Shown here in pieces: positions 14,845 through 22,646 of a stretch of 64,000 bases of DNA (position 1 is its first letter; each line of letters begins with the position of its first letter). The DNA comes from a virus, in IMG/VR virus record IMGVR_UViG_3300047678_000431, positions 1 through 64,000 of that record. One strand, given 5' to 3'. The notes under the pieces were generated by a model that made no database searches, had not been told where the DNA came from, and saw only the letters and a list, made by a program, of their open reading frames with translations. The translations under genes and the position numbers were made by a program.

Positions 14845-16743
14845 GTGAAAAGATTGCTTTCATGCGTTCTTGCGTGCGTGTATGCGTGCGTTCTTGCGTC
14901 TTGTGATAACACGCCGACTCCGCAACCGATCGTCGTAAGCCCGACGCCCGTCGTCTCGGCCGCCCCGATCCCGACGCAAGTACCGACGGCCACGCCGACG
15001 CAACCGCCGACGCAACCGCCGACGCCCGTTCCGACAATCGCGCCGACTCCGATTCCGACGGTTGCGCCGACCATTGCGCCGACGCCCATTCCGACGATTG
15101 CGCCAACCATTGCGCCGACCATCGCCCCGACGCCGGTGCCGACAATCGCGCCGACGCAGAGTACTACCCTCGCGCCGACCCCGGTTCCCACCGTGGCGCC
15201 TACCGTGCGCCCGACGCCGATCCCGACGGTTGCCCCGACGCCGGTGCCGACTGTTCGACCGACGCCGATTCCGACGGTTGCCCCGACGGTTGCGCCGACA
15301 CCGATCACGATCATCATCTCGCAGGGAACACCGACGCCGTCCCCTATGTCTGCCCCTACTGGAACGCCGACCTCTGTTCCGACTACCTCGCCGATCGTAG
15401 GGGCGGCACCGGCACACTGGGCGAGTTTGTACGGGGAATTCGATTGCACGACGGCCGCGAATTACACGCCCGCGCAGTGGGCCGTTCTCGGGCAATATAT
15501 CAATATCAGCGACCGCGTTTGCGCGCCTGAGATTGCGAGTGCCGAAGCCGTCGGCGTGACATCGGGCACCTACACCGATCCGACGCTGCCGTGTACCGCG
15601 ACGTCGACGACGTCATGTTATAGCTTCAATGAGGCGTCGAACTATTCGTCCGCATCATGGGCGCGGACGTGTGGCGGCGCGCAAATCTACCTCGGCGACC
15701 CAAGTGACGGGCACAATACCCGCACGAACCCCGGCGCGCGGTCGCTCGTGACGGATTTTCAAAACTACGCCGTTTTGCCATTTAAGCAAGCGGGCGGCCA
15801 GTTTATCCTCGCCGATAATTTATACAAACCGACGGCCGACGGGGAATACACCGGCAGGCCCGGGGGAACGCCGGTGAGCGGTTCGGCGGCTTGGTGTAAT
15901 TACACCGATGCAACGTGGATCGCGAATTATACGACGTTCTTTTCAGCCCTTTCGCTGCCGGTCATGTATAACGGCGACACCGAGCCCGATCTCGCGGCGA
16001 TCACGGCGTCGCCGCAAGTCAAATGGGGGATGTGCGAAGACTGTCTCTCATTCGGATTCAACGAATCGGCGGACCCCGGTCGCCTCAAAGAGCGCCCGCC
16101 GTTCTGGCAAAACGAACTCGGCGCGGGTTTGGTGACGATGGGAAACGGAAAATCCTGGTTCGTTTTCACGCACGGATACAACGAACCAAAAAACAACGAC
16201 GTTCAGAACTATGTCCTTGCGTCATTATTATTGATTTATGAGGACGGAAAAACCGGGTGGATGATGGACGGTGACACGAAGAGCGGCATCAATACGCCGG
16301 TCGGGGTGTACTTCGTTCCGACGCAACCTCTTGTCGCATCAAATGCGATCACCTCGATCGAATCGCTTAACGTCGGGGGCGCGTATGTGCGCGAGTATGC
16401 CGCGTGTTATCTTTACGGCAAAAGCGTGGGCGCATGCGCGGCCGTCGTCAACCCGAACCCCTCGGGATCGGTGCCGATGCCGAAGCTCTCTCGCGCGTAT
16501 GCCGGGTCGGTTTCGATTGATAATTGGTGCGGCACGGCCTCGGCGCCGTCAAACCTTGGGGGTTCGTATTGCTATAAGGGCGCGACGACGCAATGGGGCG
16601 ACACGGGGAGCGTCTCGATCGTTCCGGCCGTCGTTCCGGCCGTTATTCCACCGGCCGAAGCGTACATCTTCACACAGAACGCAAAATCCGGCGGGTCGCG
16701 CCGTCACCATACACGGCGGCGACTGATTCAAGGGCATTCCTAA
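14845..16743 (+). CDS. Lipoprotein with Pro/Thr stalk and globular C-terminal domain
   Basis: 632 residues, GTG start behind GAGG. The N-terminus is a lipoprotein signal with a lipobox LASC (Cys20). Residues ~22-185 are a Pro/Thr/Ala stalk of PTPIPTVAPT-type repeats. The C-terminal ~440 residues form an enzyme-like domain (WASLYGEFDCTTAANY, GGQFILADNLYK, LPVMYNGDTEPD, TGWMMDGDTKSG) that looks like a TIM-barrel glycosidase-like fold, perhaps of the poorly described GHL15 type; this is tentative. It ends in a short basic tail. The GCGT repeat encodes part of the signal peptide (Cys-Val-Leu-Ala-Cys-Val). It would anchor a cell-surface enzyme or binding protein on the infected host. Confidence 0.65.
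   Translation: MKRLLSCVLACVYACVLASCDNTPTPQPIVVSPTPVVSAAPIPTQVPTATPTQPPTQPPTPVPTIAPTPIPTVAPTIAPTPIPTIAPTIAPTIAPTPVPTIAPTQSTTLAPTPVPTVAPTVRPTPIPTVAPTPVPTVRPTPIPTVAPTVAPTPITIIISQGTPTPSPMSAPTGTPTSVPTTSPIVGAAPAHWASLYGEFDCTTAANYTPAQWAVLGQYINISDRVCAPEIASAEAVGVTSGTYTDPTLPCTATSTTSCYSFNEASNYSSASWARTCGGAQIYLGDPSDGHNTRTNPGARSLVTDFQNYAVLPFKQAGGQFILADNLYKPTADGEYTGRPGGTPVSGSAAWCNYTDATWIANYTTFFSALSLPVMYNGDTEPDLAAITASPQVKWGMCEDCLSFGFNESADPGRLKERPPFWQNELGAGLVTMGNGKSWFVFTHGYNEPKNNDVQNYVLASLLLIYEDGKTGWMMDGDTKSGINTPVGVYFVPTQPLVASNAITSIESLNVGGAYVREYAACYLYGKSVGACAAVVNPNPSGSVPMPKLSRAYAGSVSIDNWCGTASAPSNLGGSYCYKGATTQWGDTGSVSIVPAVVPAVIPPAEAYIFTQNAKSGGSRRHHTRRRLIQGHS
14862..14903. repeat. GCGT-type dispersed repeat, copy b
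   Basis: GCGT units with two TTCTT steps, lying in the signal-peptide codons of the lipoprotein gene and read there as Cys/Val/Ala/Leu. Confidence 0.75.
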
Positions 16744-16791
16744 AACAATCGAACAATAAAGATCAAAGGTCAGAGGAAATCTCTCGACCTG

Positions 16792-16838
16792 CCTGTGAAC
16801 ACGCCGACCGGGTGCATCTGTCGCGGCGTGTTCACAGG
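16792..16838. other. Perfect 15-base inverted repeat between convergent genes
   Basis: CCTGTGAACACGCCG and its exact complement enclose a 17-base loop. It lies between the lipoprotein gene and the leftward gene ending at 16839. Neither side has a T run, so it is not a standard intrinsic terminator; it could still stop or protect both transcripts, or be a protein site. Confidence 0.7.
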
Positions 16839-17276
16839 TTACTTCGTAGTCTTTACCCCGAATTTCAATCGCGGTTCGCGGGGTTTTGCTGTGATGTTTG
16901 CAAGGATCTCCGGCAGGCGGCCGCCGTATTCTTTGGCGATTTTCGCCATCGAGGGGTATTTTGTCGCATATGTGATCGTCTGCGAGGGGTGAATCTGTCG
17001 AATCGCCGTTTGTCGGAGATCGCTCGGAACGCTCAAGTGTAGGCATTCGCGATAGAACGCTTCATACACGTCGTTTGGCGCTTCGTAATCGGTCTTTATG
17101 TCGAGTTCGATTTTATAGGCATCATTCGCGCGCTTCTTCGCATTACTTTCGACCATGCGGCGAATAAGTTCACGCTCGATTGTCGCGATGTCATCATTCA
17201 TTTCGTCGCGTGTCGAGCGCAGATAGTTTAACCGATCGCCGAGCGCGGTATCGGTGAGCGTCTTCAGATCTTCCAT
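16839..17276 (-). CDS. Unknown helical protein
   Basis: 145 residues. The N-terminal half is a likely coiled coil (LGDRLNYLRSTRDEMNDDIA, ERELIRRMVE); the C-terminal half holds aromatic and basic residues (YATKYPSMAKIAKEYGGRLP). No family was recognised. It is the last gene of the leftward run from the XRE repressor. Confidence 0.58.
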   Translation of the reverse strand: MEDLKTLTDTALGDRLNYLRSTRDEMNDDIATIERELIRRMVESNAKKRANDAYKIELDIKTDYEAPNDVYEAFYRECLHLSVPSDLRQTAIRQIHPSQTITYATKYPSMAKIAKEYGGRLPEILANITAKPREPRLKFGVKTTK

Positions 17277-17300
17277 ACCTCAAAGATCGGACGCGTCGCC

Positions 17301-17693
17301 TTATTTCTTAGTAAGGATCGGCGGCGGTGAGATCGAGAGTCGCTCAAGAATTGCCCGATGATGACGCGCGTGCCGGTGCCCAAACATCGACCCGAGCCAT
17401 GTCTCATTGCAATTCGGCGAGGCATTCATCGCTTCGGCAAACGATCGCGGAGCCGCGTCGTGATACCCGCACGCCTTGCACTCAATATCGAGGCGGGGAT
17501 CGGTTGCATCTTGCACGGCATGAGCAAGGGCGAAGACGACCTCGGCAATATCGCAGAAGTTTCCCTCAAGTTGATCCGGCGGCGATAGGTCCGCGAGATT
17601 CACGCGTGCTGCGCGCCGGTCCATCTCTTCCATAAGTTGCGTGTACTCGTGCGGTTCAAATTCGTCGACGTGATAAAGAGATGAAATCGGCAT
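17301..17693 (-). CDS. Unknown protein with possible zinc site
   Basis: 130 residues from ATG 17693; a GTG at 17705 is also possible. The middle contains CDIAEVVFALAHAVQDATD, then CKACGYHDAA (CxxC) and a His-rich stretch (GHRHARHHR). A small metal site is plausible. The gene is packed against its upstream neighbour. Confidence 0.55.
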   Translation of the reverse strand: MPISSLYHVDEFEPHEYTQLMEEMDRRAARVNLADLSPPDQLEGNFCDIAEVVFALAHAVQDATDPRLDIECKACGYHDAAPRSFAEAMNASPNCNETWLGSMFGHRHARHHRAILERLSISPPPILTKK

Positions 17694-17694
17694 C

Positions 17695-18009
17695 CTATAT
17701 TTCACCGTCGTTCAATTCGGGAAACTCTTTTTCGAAAGCCGCATGAAGGTCTTGAATATCCATGCGGGCATTGTCGCAAATAGATGGGCCGCGTTTTCCG
17801 GCTTCCGACTCGGGATATTTCTCGCGGAATCGAATTGCGTACGCACGCATCTCGCGCATGAGGGAGAGTGCGTCCCATATCATGCGCCCGAATTCACGCT
17901 CGTTCACCTGTGGTTCGCTAAAAGCCGGTGCATTGATCGGGCGCGGAATCTTGGTTGCATCGACAACGATATTCTTGTCCTGGCGCGCTCGTTTGCGATT
18001 GAAATTCAT
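17695..18009 (-). CDS. Unknown small protein
   Basis: 104 residues from ATG 18009 with AAAGGGG upstream (a GTG at 18048 would add 13). Basic N-terminus (MNFNRKRARQDK), then helices (MIWDALSLMREMRAYAIRFR). No family was recognised. Confidence 0.52.
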   Translation of the reverse strand: MNFNRKRARQDKNIVVDATKIPRPINAPAFSEPQVNEREFGRMIWDALSLMREMRAYAIRFREKYPESEAGKRGPSICDNARMDIQDLHAAFEKEFPELNDGEI

Positions 18010-18038
18010 GGCAAAATGACCCCTTTGTTCCTTGCATA

Positions 18039-18497
18039 TTACATCCACCGTTCGAGTACTCCGGGTTCGTCTTGCGCGCGAATGGTCGTCCGTTGAAGGT
18101 GAATCTCCGAAAACGCCGCGCGCATCATATCGAGCGTGTTCGATGCAAGCTGCGCCCTTGTCTTAAACGAACCCTCGGTCGTGGCAAAGGAAAGCGCCGC
18201 GATATAATGCCGAACCGAATCCTTCATCCATGACGGATCGAGAATCGTCCATACCGGCAACGTCGGCGGAAGACCGAGAACCTCGCGTTCCTGGTCAATT
18301 ACTTGGCGCATCCAGCATGCCGCATGATTCCAGGTGAAAAGCGATCCGTATGCATCGCCGACTTGAAATACCGAAACCGGAACGCATCGTTCTCCGATCT
18401 CCTCGTCGCAGTGCCGACATATCGTCTTCGCTCGTTTGCCGATATTGTCGTCGCTAATCATGCCGGTCGACTGAATCGAGGTGTTCGGTTTAGGCAT
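18039..18497 (-). CDS. Protein with N-terminal zinc-binding motif
   Basis: 152 residues; its ATG lies inside the end of the upstream gene (eight-base overlap). CRHCDEEIGERCVPV followed by WNHAACW gives a CxxC...C...HxxC metal site in the first half. The rest is helical. The function is unknown. Confidence 0.58.
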   Translation of the reverse strand: MPKPNTSIQSTGMISDDNIGKRAKTICRHCDEEIGERCVPVSVFQVGDAYGSLFTWNHAACWMRQVIDQEREVLGLPPTLPVWTILDPSWMKDSVRHYIAALSFATTEGSFKTRAQLASNTLDMMRAAFSEIHLQRTTIRAQDEPGVLERWM

Positions 18498-18786
18498 ACG
18501 CGAAAGGATTTTGCAAAGCTCGAATAAGGCGACGTGTGCCGTATTGCCTTTGCCATTCCCGCAGAGCCTCGCGAGGCGATACATTATAAAACCGCGCGAC
18601 GTACTCGCGCGCCTCTTCGAGAAGTCCGATACTACCGTGCGCGTAAAGGCAATCGTACACATACGGCGCGTGCGAAAAGAGATTCACCGTTTCGACCGGG
18701 TGGGGGTTCGGCACGATGATTCGCAGTCGTCCGAATCGCGTTTCGATGTCAATGACAGAGGCCGGAAAGCCCTCTGCGATGCTCAA
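18490..18786 (-). CDS. Unknown protein with unclear start
   Basis: About 98 residues if it starts at TTG 18786. The reading frame is open further upstream into the repressor gene, and an ATG at 18957 with GGGA ahead would overlap that gene by 140 bases. The core (IDIETRFGRLRIIVPNPHPV, YVYDCLYAHGSIGLLEEARE, YVARFYNVSPREALREWQ) has real protein character. No ATG or GTG lies between the repressor stop and the core, which leaves the start unsettled; coupling to the repressor or a frameshift fusion is possible. Confidence 0.5.
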   Translation of the reverse strand: MSIAEGFPASVIDIETRFGRLRIIVPNPHPVETVNLFSHAPYVYDCLYAHGSIGLLEEAREYVARFYNVSPREALREWQRQYGTRRLIRALQNPFAYA

Positions 18787-18817
18787 TGCGATTTTCTCAT
18801 TCGCCTCGATTAGGCGA

Positions 18818-19087
18818 TCACCGAGGCGCGTCCTCGCGGATGGCCGAGCCCTTGCTTGCTTTTGCTTGATTGTAGAGATCGGTAATGAAGGCCGGATCGA
18901 CCTTGAAGAGTTCTGCGATGCGTTTGAGGTTGCGGACGTGAGGGATTGCGTGCGCATGTTCCCACATGGAAACGCTAACCCGCGAGACACCAAGGCGTTC
19001 GGCAAGGGCCGTCGACGTTAGCGGTAAGCTTCGACGCGCATTGCGCAAAAATTCCGAGAAAGCCGTCGGCGGCGAATAGCGCAACAT
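18818..19087 (-). CDS. XRE-family HTH repressor
   Basis: 89 residues. A helix-turn-helix of the Cro/cI (XRE) type spans residues ~8-68: FSEFLRNARRSLPLTSTALA, ERLGVSRVSVSMWEHAHAIP, LKRIAELFKV. It has no visible oligomerisation or LexA-type cleavage domain. It is the first gene of the leftward run 19087-16839 and diverges from the rightward run starting at 19194. Its own promoter overlaps a perfect dyad, so autoregulation and control of the divergent side are likely. Confidence 0.8.
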   Translation of the reverse strand: MLRYSPPTAFSEFLRNARRSLPLTSTALAERLGVSRVSVSMWEHAHAIPHVRNLKRIAELFKVDPAFITDLYNQAKASKGSAIREDAPR

Positions 19088-19107
19088 GCAAAGAATCCCA
19101 CGGGTGC

Positions 19108-19133
19108 AGTATATGCCTGTAGTATCGGCATAT
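19108..19133 (-). promoter_or_regulatory. Repressor promoter and operator dyad
   Basis: ATATGCC (19111-19117) and GGCATAT (19127-19133) are perfect inverted repeats separated by nine bases. TATACT on the minus strand (19113-19108) overlaps the right arm and is the likely -10 of the repressor gene. No good -35 was seen. Confidence 0.6.
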
Positions 19134-19193
19134 CCCGAGGATTCGTTACGTGGAAGGCCGAGCAAGCGCGCCGATTGAATCTCTGTTCGGTAT

Positions 19194-19517
19194 ATGCAAG
19201 AAGATATTTCATCCGAGCCGATTCCTCCGAGTGTGGCCGACCGGGTATTCTTCACGAAGGCGCAACTTATCGAAGTGCTTCGAGCGTTGCCCGACGATAT
19301 GCCCATATTTCTTGCGATCGGAAACGATCAATGGAAAACGAAATTTCCAATGACATCCTATTCTTTTAGTACGACATTCCGTGATGGCGTGATTTTGTCG
19401 TTTGATCCGATTGGTCTTTCTCGCCTACTTGCACGGGTTAAATATGAACTGTTGCCGGAGACTGAGGAACTCGATCAAGGGTACGGTGAAGATTTCATCC
19501 CTGATGCCGATTTATAG
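19194..19517 (+). CDS. Unknown small protein, first rightward gene after the switch
   Basis: 107 residues. N-terminal part FFTKAQLIEVLRALPDDMPI resembles the small 'tv.eLi..L..lP.d.pV..' proteins often found in phages. The start lacks a good ribosome binding site. It diverges from the XRE repressor and begins the run to 24659. Confidence 0.6.
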   Translation: MQEDISSEPIPPSVADRVFFTKAQLIEVLRALPDDMPIFLAIGNDQWKTKFPMTSYSFSTTFRDGVILSFDPIGLSRLLARVKYELLPETEELDQGYGEDFIPDADL

Positions 19518-19520
19518 ATC

Positions 19521-19805
19521 ATGAACCTTTTCGTCAGTCTTTTGGTCGGCGCATGGACCTTGTCTCCGATCGTCGCAGGTTTCATGATGGATCGCGCTAT
19601 GCGTAAGGCCGAAGCGATCGCCGATGTTCACGAAAAAGAACACGAGGGAGCGATTGCGGCTCTCCGGTTGCATCTTAAATATATGACTGAGGGATTGACG
19701 ATCTCTCGCGACAACGAGCGCAAATACATCAACGCGATCGAAGTATTGCGTCGCGAGAATGCAGACTTGCGCGTTGCGAATGCGGAGATGAAAAACGCGA
19801 CATGA
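19521..19805 (+). CDS. Membrane-anchored coiled-coil protein
   Basis: 94 residues: an N-terminal hydrophobic segment (LFVSLLVGAWTLSPIVAGFM) and a long charged helix (AEAIADVHEKEHEGAIAALR ... RRENADLRVANAEMK). The layout is that of small phage membrane proteins such as i-spanins, but no endolysin is nearby. Its stop overlaps the next start, and the next protein has the same layout. Confidence 0.6.
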   Translation: MNLFVSLLVGAWTLSPIVAGFMMDRAMRKAEAIADVHEKEHEGAIAALRLHLKYMTEGLTISRDNERKYINAIEVLRRENADLRVANAEMKNAT

Positions 19806-20233
19806 GTGCAACGCAGTTTTTCGGTGCGATGATCGCCGCATGTGTCGCAGGTATGCACATCAATCGTTTATATCATAGGTGGACCGAGCCCGCATGGCGC
19901 AAGGCTTCGCGATTGTATGCCGATCAGTTGAATGAGTATGAAGACAAAGTTGCGGGACTCACCGCGCGCAATAATGTGCATGCGCAAGAATTACGGCATG
20001 AACGGGAACAATTTCGCATCCTTGGAATTGAATTAAAGAAGATGCGAACGACGTGCAGTGATTTACGAAATGAACTCGGGATTGCGAAGTATGAACGCGA
20101 TGGGTATCTCGAACGATTGCTCTTGTCACCTGAACAACGGCACCCGTTTATTGTCGAAATGAATCGCAAGCGTGATCAACAGACATATGGAAAAATCGTA
20201 AAGAAACCGACGGATGTGCCCCCTAAAGTGTAA
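19802..20233 (+). CDS. Second membrane-anchored coiled-coil protein
   Basis: 143 residues with a short N-terminal hydrophobic segment (FFGAMIAACVAGMHI) and a long coiled coil (ADQLNEYEDKVAGLTARNNV ... FRILGIELKKMRTTCSDLRN). The tandem pair with 19521-19805 suggests a two-protein membrane complex. No family was recognised. Confidence 0.58.
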   Translation: MSATQFFGAMIAACVAGMHINRLYHRWTEPAWRKASRLYADQLNEYEDKVAGLTARNNVHAQELRHEREQFRILGIELKKMRTTCSDLRNELGIAKYERDGYLERLLLSPEQRHPFIVEMNRKRDQQTYGKIVKKPTDVPPKV

Positions 20234-20257
20234 AGAGTTGCGGCCGATCATTTCGAT

Positions 20258-20536
20258 ATGAATAAACTCGGACCGAAGGCGTCAATCTCGCTCACCAAAC
20301 GCGAACGCGAAGTCCTGGTCCTGGTCGGTTCGGGTGCCTCAAATATGGAGATCGCCGCCGATCTCAATATCGGGTATGAAACCGTGATCACGCACGTTCA
20401 AAAGGCGATCGGTCGATTGCGTGCCCGGAATCGGATCGAGGCGTATAGTATTGCCTTGAGATCCGAGATGATCAAGATCTCTGAGATTCCGATCGGGAAG
20501 ATTCCGCGCGTGAACCGCGAAGTCGTGCCTCGGTGA
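20258..20536 (+). CDS. Stand-alone LuxR-type (GerE) HTH regulator
   Basis: 92 residues. Residues ~9-68 form a GerE/LuxR HTH: SLTKREREVLVLVGSGASNM, EIAADLNIGYETVITHVQKA, IGRLRARNRIEA. There is no receiver or ligand-binding domain. Phages often carry such solo domains as transcription regulators of the early or middle genes. It lies in the middle of the rightward run 19194-24659. Confidence 0.8.
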   Translation: MNKLGPKASISLTKREREVLVLVGSGASNMEIAADLNIGYETVITHVQKAIGRLRARNRIEAYSIALRSEMIKISEIPIGKIPRVNREVVPR

Positions 20537-20754
20537 GTCTTTCCTGGTATGTGCATTGCTCCGTTCTCGGATGTGCTGATGATAAGTCGATCTCTCTACC
20601 AAATCATGCAATATCTGTCGATGAGTTTGCGCGAATTCTCATGACGGTTCATGCATGGGGAATACAAGTGATCTCGGCCGGTCCTCCATTAGATGCGCGG
20701 TACTTTTGCCCCGATCATACCAAGGATTCCGCCGCGAATAATCTCAAGGGTTGA
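20533..20754 (+). CDS. Small unknown protein
   Basis: 73 residues, GTG start coupled to the regulator by a GTGA overlap. Contains two N-terminal Cys (HCSVLGC) and a later C-P-D-H. Possibly a metal site. No family was recognised. Confidence 0.55.
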   Translation: MSLSWYVHCSVLGCADDKSISLPNHAISVDEFARILMTVHAWGIQVISAGPPLDARYFCPDHTKDSAANNLKG

Positions 20755-20757
20755 CGA

Positions 20758-21072
20758 ATGCCACATGTACGCCTTGCATCCAAGAGATGCGCGACCTGCA
20801 TCTTCAATCCGCAATCGGGTTTTGACCTCGATGAATTGCGTAAACGCTGGCGGAATCATGGGCATCAAACTTGCCATCAATTCTATATTCAAGGACAGCG
20901 TAAGCGTACCGCTAAGGGCGAAAGTCGTGACGTATGGTGTCGAGGGTTTTGGGATAACGAAATGCCTGCGGATCAAAAAGAATTGCTCACGCAATGCTGC
21001 CTCGTCGAGATCGTTCCGCAAAAAAGTCCGCCGGTCCGCAAATGTGCGACCAAAGTCTCACCTTCTCTCTAG
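20758..21072 (+). CDS. Cys/His-rich phage protein
   Basis: 104 residues. CATCIF near the N-terminus, then a HQTCHQFYIQG segment and DVWCRGFWDN: a pattern shared by a family of small phage proteins of unknown role, probably binding zinc. It is in an operon with the LuxR-type gene. Confidence 0.7.
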   Translation: MPHVRLASKRCATCIFNPQSGFDLDELRKRWRNHGHQTCHQFYIQGQRKRTAKGESRDVWCRGFWDNEMPADQKELLTQCCLVEIVPQKSPPVRKCATKVSPSL

Positions 21073-21172
21073 GATTTCGAAAGTATCAGCAAATCGTGGT
21101 TTGGTGATATTAGGAGAGACTAAGGACGAAGGACGATCCTCGCGCTCCTGCTTATTGAGGTTTTCCTAACGT

Positions 21173-21568
21173 ATGCAAGCACCTATTCCGCAACTAAAAG
21201 AAGGCGCATTCCCTCGGTTTGTCGACGGAATGACCGGCGAAGAGTACATTGCCGCGCTCGCTGATGGAAATCCCGGCGCCGTGGACGCAATAGTCAATAT
21301 GGTGTCAATTACGCAAAAGGCGTTTCCGAATGCGCCCGGCGGGGCACTCTGCGGCGTTCTCTTGCTCGATGATTTTGGAATTTATGGTCCCGACATATGG
21401 CGGTTGTTCAAAGATTGGTCGGATCGAAACCCTGTGTATATGCTCGGGATATTGACGCTCGCAAAGGTCGGTTTGTTGAAGATTGATCTTGACGCGAAAG
21501 GCCCGAACCTCGACAATTTACTCGAAGCAGTTCGTGAAGTGATCCCGGAATTTGCGGGTTTGCACTAA
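21173..21568 (+). CDS. Unknown protein
   Basis: 131 residues, mainly helical (GEEYIAALADGNPGAVDAIV, LFKDWSDRNPVYMLGILTLA). It is reminiscent of small phage proteins that begin 'G..yi.....GNPGA..v...l', a recurrent unknown family in phages. It is preceded by a 100-base gap that holds no clear feature. Confidence 0.6.
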   Translation: MQAPIPQLKEGAFPRFVDGMTGEEYIAALADGNPGAVDAIVNMVSITQKAFPNAPGGALCGVLLLDDFGIYGPDIWRLFKDWSDRNPVYMLGILTLAKVGLLKIDLDAKGPNLDNLLEAVREVIPEFAGLH

Positions 21569-21570
21569 TT

Positions 21571-21897
21571 ATGACGGAACCGAATTCAATAGATGATCAA
21601 TTCGAGCGCGAACTCGCAAAAATGATTCCTATTGTCGATGCTCTTCAAAAGATCGAACAATATGCCGAACAAGAAAACAATCATTTCCTCGCGGCGGTTT
21701 TTTATCTCATTCGCTGCGGTGATTGCGAAGCAGCGCAAAAGGCGATTGCACTAATGGAGTTAGCGGACGATTTTTCCGGGGAGCCGCCGCATTCCGAAAC
21801 ATACCGAAAAAATCTTATTGATCAACGCGATGAACTCACGCGTGATCGCATCCCGATTTTCGGGATACTCATGTTCGAGGGCGAAGGTCGTGTATAA
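21571..21897 (+). CDS. Unknown protein
   Basis: 108 residues, acidic and helical (AKMIPIVDALQKIEQYAEQE, AAVFYLIRCGDCEAAQKAIA). No family was recognised. It ends directly before the next start. Confidence 0.55.
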   Translation: MTEPNSIDDQFERELAKMIPIVDALQKIEQYAEQENNHFLAAVFYLIRCGDCEAAQKAIALMELADDFSGEPPHSETYRKNLIDQRDELTRDRIPIFGILMFEGEGRV

Positions 21898-22197
21898 GTG
21901 AAGTCACCGTTTACGCGCGAAGAAGTTGACACTCGAAGCATCCACATCGAAACGCTTTATTCTCTCGAAAAGGGCAAAGGTTTTGTCGGTATTCTTTGGG
22001 GCGATAATGTCGCGCAATTAACACCGAACGAAGCGCGCGAACACGCATTGAAAATCATTGAAGCCGCAAGCGTTGCCGAACAAGACGACATCACAATGAA
22101 ATGGTTGCAGCAACGTGTCGGCGTTGACGATATGGACGCCGCGCGAATGTTGCAAGACCTTCGCGCCATTCGCACCGGCATACGCGAGAAGGAATGA
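21898..22197 (+). CDS. Unknown protein
   Basis: 99 residues, GTG start adjacent to the previous stop. An N-terminal beta part (GFVGILWGDNVAQLTPNEAR) and helices. Proteins with 'W......Ltp.eAr..A..ll.aA..Ae.D' occur in many phages without a known function. Its stop overlaps the start of the next small gene. Confidence 0.6.
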   Translation: MKSPFTREEVDTRSIHIETLYSLEKGKGFVGILWGDNVAQLTPNEAREHALKIIEAASVAEQDDITMKWLQQRVGVDDMDAARMLQDLRAIRTGIREKE

Positions 22198-22322
22198 ATC
22201 GCGTACAAAAAATTTGCGTTTGCATCATGATATGGTGCGCGATCATGTTTTGTTGGTCGGCGATGATGTGCATGCGATCTCTCGTGTTATTGCAACACGA
22301 GTCGCTCCTTCACGAAAAATAG
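22194..22322 (+). CDS. Very small Cys-rich membrane protein
   Basis: 42 residues, translationally coupled to the previous gene by ATGA. Almost the whole first half is hydrophobic with four Cys and several Met (ICVCIMIWCAIMFCWSAMMC). One membrane span is likely. The function is unknown. Confidence 0.5.
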   Translation: MNRVQKICVCIMIWCAIMFCWSAMMCMRSLVLLQHESLLHEK

Positions 22323-22418
22323 AAAACGCCCTTAATCTTTTTTCCTAATTGCCGATAGCTTTTAGAAGAGAACCGCAATAAGTTCTTCACTGCTTAGGAT
22401 ATGGGAGATTCGTACATC

Positions 22419-22643
22419 ATGGCCTCGACAATGACACCCGATCGCACGACGATGAAATTCTCGATAAACGTCGGGACGGACGTCGGTTCGATCGTTCGCA
22501 ACGCGGCATTCCACATGCGTCTTTCCGAGAGTTCGATTTTTGAAGTCGCGCTCAAACAGATTTTTCACGGTAAGACCGAGGCGCAACTCGAGAAGTTTTT
22601 GCGCGACAATGGTGCATCGTTGCGCCGAAATGCGCAGGGTTAA
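22419..22643 (+). CDS. RHH-like small protein
   Basis: 74 residues from ATG 22419 with GGAG upstream (22401 is an alternative). The middle (MKFSINVGTDVGSIVRNAAF, then RLSESSIFEVALKQIF) has a beta strand and two helices as in ribbon-helix-helix proteins. It is a possible DNA-binding regulator; tentative. Confidence 0.52.
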   Translation: MASTMTPDRTTMKFSINVGTDVGSIVRNAAFHMRLSESSIFEVALKQIFHGKTEAQLEKFLRDNGASLRRNAQG

Positions 22644-22646
22644 ACG

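Noticed and set aside
14860-15495. Arg-rich minus-strand protein opposite the lipoprotein stalk
   Set aside because: It is the complement of Pro/Thr codons and has no start signal.
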